The translations under genes were made by a program, and so were the position numbers. Of a stretch of DNA of 64,000 bases, positions 59,761 to 64,000 are shown piece by piece; position 1 is the first letter of the stretch; every line of letters begins with the position of its first letter. Source of the DNA: Erodium maritimum (lineage: Eukaryota; Streptophyta; Magnoliopsida; Geraniales; Geraniaceae); the NCBI GenBank assembly GCA_963921825.1, contig OY997593.1, positions 53,056,039 through 53,120,038 on the forward strand, read 5' to 3'. Under the pieces are notes generated by a model, which worked only from the letters and a program-made list of their open reading frames with translations, searched no databases and had not been told where the DNA came from.

Positions 59761-60049
59761 GCGATGTATGAAGAATAAGGAGAAGAAGAAAAGATTGTGT
59801 ACAAGAGGAAGGGGTGTGTTTTTTTGGTAGAGGTCAAATTGTATTTATAGGGAAAATTAGTTGTTGTTTTTTCAAATCTACGCTGCCACGCGTTGGCGTG
59901 TGGTTGGCCCACCAACTAATCGTTGGGTGTGCATCAGTTAATCATGTCGTTGCAGACATTTAAAGCGACGCACTGCATCAGCTAACCGTTACAACACCTA
60001 AGACGATACTAAACCACGATCCCTTAAAAACCAATCGTTGGAGGTGCTC

Positions 60050-60349
60050 TTTCAAGGCTCGTGTTCCATGTGATGTGTTTCCAGATTTTCAAAGACATGG
60101 CAAACAAGTCATATGTAAAGGCATCCGAATAATAATACTTTTAGTCGGAATGAAAAATGTAATCTGATAGGTGGACTTTTGAGTTTACCTAGTCTAAATG
60201 AATAACTATAGTTCAACACATCATACCTTAATAAAAAGGAAGAGTATAGGGAAAATCATGTGATTATCGTTCCTTTTGTGACTCTTGTTATGTCCGTATT
60301 ATATTAGTTTATAGTTGCATCATATCAAGTGTGTACGTGCTGCTAAACT
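60050..60349. other. Intergenic, no gene
   Basis: 300 bp between the Harbinger-like element and copia B. Nothing recognised. Confidence 0.4.
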
Positions 60350-60543
60350 TGTTGAAAGGGTATAATTTCCCTTAGGGTTGTATTGATAATAATCGACAAT
60401 ATATACAAGTACAATATGTAGAGATTGAACTCATCTACACTCCTAATAGAGATACAATACTGATATGAGATAAATGTGTGTAGAGAGTCCTGATACAGTG
60501 TAAATACTAGTCTAATATAGTAGTGATAATTATTTGTGTAACA
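60350..60543 (-). repeat. 3' LTR of copia B
   Basis: On the minus strand it starts TGTTACACAAATAATTATCA directly after a polypurine tract (ctgcgggggca) and ends ataccctttcaaca. Length is 194 bp, typical of short-LTR copia families. The partner LTR is not in the window. Confidence 0.75.
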
Positions 60544-63389
60544 TGCCCCCGCAGGAAGAATGCTGAGACTGGACCTGAACTCCTCAAATAGTGCTTATGG
60601 GAGCCCCTTCGTAAAGACATCCGCGAACTGATATGACGATGGTACATGGAACACTCGAACCTGTCCTGCAACAACTTTCTCACATACAAAATGTAAGTCT
60701 AACTCGACATGTTTGGAACGTTGATGTTGTACAGGATTACCGGCCATATACACAGAACTGATGTTATCACAAAAAACAATGGTGGAAGTGGAAAGTGGGC
60801 AGTGCAACTCAAGAAGAAGATTACGCAACCAGCAAGACTCAGCAACAACGTTGGCAACACCACGACATGTTGTCTCTTGGACGACCAGGAGACGAGGTTG
60901 GGACCTCGATAGACACAATATCCAGAGGTAGAGCGTCGAGTGTCAGGACAAACTGCCCAATCAGCATCAGAATAAGCAACAAGAGAGAGGGTAGAAGACG
61001 GACGAAGATGAAGACCATAGGAGAGAGTGTCGTGTATGTAGCGAAGAATACGCTGGAGAGCAGAGAAGTGGGGTTCACGGGGGTCATGCAAAAATAAGCA
61101 AATTTGTTGAACAACATAAGAGATGTCGGGCGAGTGAACGTAAGGTATTGGAGGGCGCCTACTAAACTACGATAGAGGGAAGGGTCAGAGACTGGGGAAC
61201 CAGAAGACGATGGGAGTTTGGATTTCGTATCAACAAGGGTTAGACACGGATTGCTGGAGGACATGTTAGCTCGAGCAAGAATATCACAAGCGAATTTTTC
61301 TTGAGATAGAAGAAGGCCGGAGGAAGTGTGAGTAACATATACACCTAGAAAATAATGGAGAGGACCAAGGTTGGTCATGGAAAATTCGAAGTTAAATCGA
61401 GAAGTGATCGTTGAGAGAAGAGAGATGGAAGACGCAATAAGGAGGGTATCATCAACATAGAGAAGTAGAAAGGTAGTATGAGAGCCAATACAGTAGATAA
61501 AGAGAGAGGTGTCAGCTCGGCTACTGATAAAGCCAATGGAGATAAGATAAGAAGCAAAACGTTGATACCAAGCTCGAGGGGCTTGCTTAAGACCATATAG
61601 AGCCTTCTTGAGGCGACAAACGTGATTAGGGAATGAGGGATTGTGAAAGCTGGGGGGTTGTTTCATGTAAACCGTTTCAGAAAGGTTACCATGAAGAAAC
61701 GCATTCTTTACATCGAGTTGATGAATAGGCCAAGAGCGAGAAAGAGAGAGACTGAGAATAATTCGGATGGTAGCTGGTTTGACAACCGGACTAAAGGTGT
61801 CATCATAATCAATGCCATGTTGCTGAGTGTATCCTTGGGCAACAAGACGAGCTTTGTAATGCTCAAGAGAACCATTAGATCGGAATTTGTGACGAAATAT
61901 CCATTTGGAGCCAACAATGTTAACATCGGAAGGACACGGTATCAAATCCCAAGTATCATTCTCATGAAGTGCAGAGAGCTCGACTTCCATTGCTTGCTTC
62001 CAATGCGGGTCACGAAGAGCCTGGGTCGAAGACTGAGGACTGGGAGAGGGAGTTTGAGAGGAGACATGAAGATCAAGAATACGACGAGGTTTTATCTTAC
62101 CTACTCAACTGCATGTGGTCATGGGGTGAACAGGATGCTGTGGTAGAGCGGGTAATGATGGTTGAGCGGGAGAGGAACATGGAGTGACAACACGAGACGA
62201 AGTGTCAACAGGAGACAAAGTGACAATAGGAGACGAAGTGGGAGAGGCAAGGGAGGGTGAGCAGGGGGGATGCGAGGAGCTCGTCGGAGTATTAGAAGAA
62301 ATATGTGAATGAATGAGAGGAGAAAGATCGTCGGAGGGAAAATGAAGGAAGTCAAAAGAAGTCGATGGTTCATGTAGGTGGTAGGATGAATATGGAAAGA
62401 CAGACTCATCAAAAATGACATGGCGAGAGATGATGATCTTATTTGTAGAAAGGTCAAGACAACGGTAGCCACAATGGTTGGGAGGATATCCGAGAAAGAT
62501 GCAAGCACGAGAGCGAGGAGAAAGCTTGTGAGGGCTCGTGGAAGATAGGTTAGGATAACAAAGACATCCAAAGACACGAAGATGATCATATGTAGGAAAA
62601 TTATTATATAGGACTTCAAAAGGAGTACGAAAAGAGAGAGATTTAGTCGGAAGAAGGTTTAGAATGTGAACCGCCATATGTAGACCTTCGACCCAGAATG
62701 AGGGTAGTAACTGAGCCTAGAAGAGGAGAGATCGAACCATGTTATTGGAGGTACGAATCATGCGTTCCGCTTTTCCATTTTGCTGAGAAGTGTGAGGACA
62801 AGAGAACCAAAAAATTATTCCATGAGAATGAAAGAAATTGTGGAAGGGGGTGTTTTCAAATTCACGACCATTATCAGATTGAAAGGATTTAATAGGGAGA
62901 CCAAATTACGTACGAACATAAGTATGAAATCGAGCAAACATTGTGAAAGCATCCGATTTTGCACGCAAGGGGTAAATCCATAAGAAATGAGAGAAGTCAT
63001 CCAATAGCAATAAATAATACTTAAATCCACTGGGACTAAGAATAGGCGATGTCCAAAGATCAGAATGAATAAGTTCAAATAAATGAGTAGTACGAGAAAT
63101 GGAAGGAGAAAAAGGAAGGCATAAATGTTTGCCTAATTGACATGCATGACAGATAGGAAAAGAAACATCCTTAATACATGAAATAAAATTCCTAGAACGA
63201 AGAAATCCAAAAGTGTGTTTTCCGTGGTGTCCAAGACGACGATGCCAGACGATGGGAGATATCGCAGTAAAGACAAATAAAGATGTCAGTGATGATGAAT
63301 TGGAGGGAGACACGGGATAAAGTTCACCATTGCTGTCACATCGGAGAAGAGAAATCCCAGTTCGAAGATCCTTCACACAAAATCCATAT
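60350..63389 (-). mobile_element. Ty1/copia retrotransposon B, broken and partial
   Basis: Minus-strand copia element. In its own order it has the GAG-pre-integrase and integrase start (about 63390-62900; HRRLGHHGKHTFGFL, CHACQLGKH), integrase end (about 62680-62110; HLRVFGCLCYPN), reverse transcriptase (about 61990-61150; KNAFLHGNL, LLLYVDDTLLIAS), RNase H (about 61090-60600; YSDADWAVCPDTRRSTSGYC) and a short 3' LTR. gag and protease are absent, because the copy is cut at 63390 where another LTR begins. A handful of breaks interrupt the rest. It is better preserved than copia A, so probably younger. Confidence 0.9.
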
Positions 63390-64000
63390 TGTTAGGTCTC
63401 GAGGTAGGGTTGGAGATGAACCAACTCGCAACGGAAAATCAATGAAAACCAAGAGACGATTAAAACCATGAAACAACTAACAAAGAATGGATTCACAAGA
63501 GAAAAGTTCAGCACTAGTTCTTACCAAAACAAGAATACCGGGTAATGAATGATTGGCTTGAGTCTCCAAGACGCTTACGTATCCACATGGGAATCAAAGC
63601 CACGTATTTCTTCTCTTTGAGGACTCAAGAACACAAAAATGGAGGTGGGAACGAGCCAAATCCGAAATTGCCATGGAGAGGAGGGAGAAGTTGTGTTTCC
63701 TATTCTTGTCTTGTGTTTGTTATGTTGAAAAAAGATGACTTAAACATAACAAACCTCATACTTGTCCAACTAAAGGCATGGGACAAGCATGGTGACAAGT
63801 AAGGTGTAAATAGGACAAAGTATGGAAAGACAAGATTGGGTTAGGTGGTGAACCACCAACACCTTAATCCTTGTCTTGCTTACTTAGTACTAATTAATCA
63901 GGACTTGATTAATTAGTTCCATGGGCCTTGGTTGCATGGGCCTTTCATGGGCCTCTTGGAACATGGCCCGTGGCCATTTCCAACGAGGTCCTGTGATTCG
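63390..64000 (-). mobile_element. LTR of another retrotransposon, cut by the window edge
   Basis: Read on the minus strand this non-coding segment ends ...'cctacctcgagacctaaca' at 63390, giving the CA end of an LTR that abuts the copia B integrase region directly. No primer-binding site follows, so it is not copia B's own 5' LTR. It is probably another LTR element or solo LTR inserted into copia B. The other end is outside the window. Confidence 0.5.

Larger units (their letters stand above)
57750..60049 (-). mobile_element. PIF/Harbinger-like element, no transposase
   Basis: Ends GAGCATCTCCAATGG and (inverted) GAGCACCTCCAACGATTGG are typical Harbinger termini. The flanking triplets are TTA on the left and TTT on the right, so the duplication is slightly decayed. 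Length is 2300 bp. It carries two Harbinger accessory-protein (Myb/SANT ORF1) remnants on the minus strand but no DDE transposase. It would depend on an autonomous relative. Confidence 0.78.

Overview
The window looks like a stretch of eudicot nuclear genome. It has split genes with GT-AG introns, a P-class PPR gene, a COR27-type clock/cold gene, a plant nucleoredoxin relative, and plant-style transposons (Mutator-like, PIF/Harbinger, hAT, L1-like LINEs, a tRNA-type SINE, Ty1/copia, long-LTR elements). Nothing suggests bacteria or organelle DNA. I cannot name the species.

Four host loci stand out. (1) 15635-17824, +: a nucleoredoxin-like gene in three exons whose three thioredoxin-fold repeats all lack the CxxC active site. 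(2) 26113-27417, +: a P-class PPR protein with about eleven motifs. (3) 34323-36600, -: a complete five-exon COR27/COR28-like gene of 188 codons, with a G-box and a cluster of evening elements in its promoter. (4) 27847-29290, -: a second, rearranged COR27-like locus in the same orientation, so this was a local duplication.

The rest is mostly transposons, often nested. 1-1558 is the inverted start of a long-LTR family, here called X. 1559-3594 holds a foldback repeat and a Mutator-like element. 3640-8405 is a broken copia element. 9131-13795 is a PIF/Harbinger element with a broken transposase, carrying a complete 3.3-kb solo LTR of X near its left end. 19034-20885 is a second Mutator-like element. 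21149-25190 holds an L1-like retroposon, then an inverted L1 LINE containing a SINE. 30745-32218 is an L1-like retroposon lying between the two COR27-like loci. 37265-38226 is a hAT element. 39790-47865 is a three-level nest: a Mutator-like element, a related solo LTR (Y) inside it, and X inside Y. 48259-56934 is a run of coding-poor L1-like retroposons and a second hAT element. 57750-60049 is a non-autonomous Harbinger element. 60350-63389 is a broken copia element on the minus strand, abutted by another LTR that runs off the window.

Target-site duplications were read directly for thirteen insertions, which fixes many ends to the base and gives relative ages: SINE after L1, LTR X after PIF, X after Y after Mutator-like, retroposon after hAT. 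I found no RNA gene, CRISPR array or obvious new multi-gene system. The most interesting biology is the COR27-like pair with its clock/cold promoter, the redox-dead nucleoredoxin, and the architecture of the X/Y LTR families.
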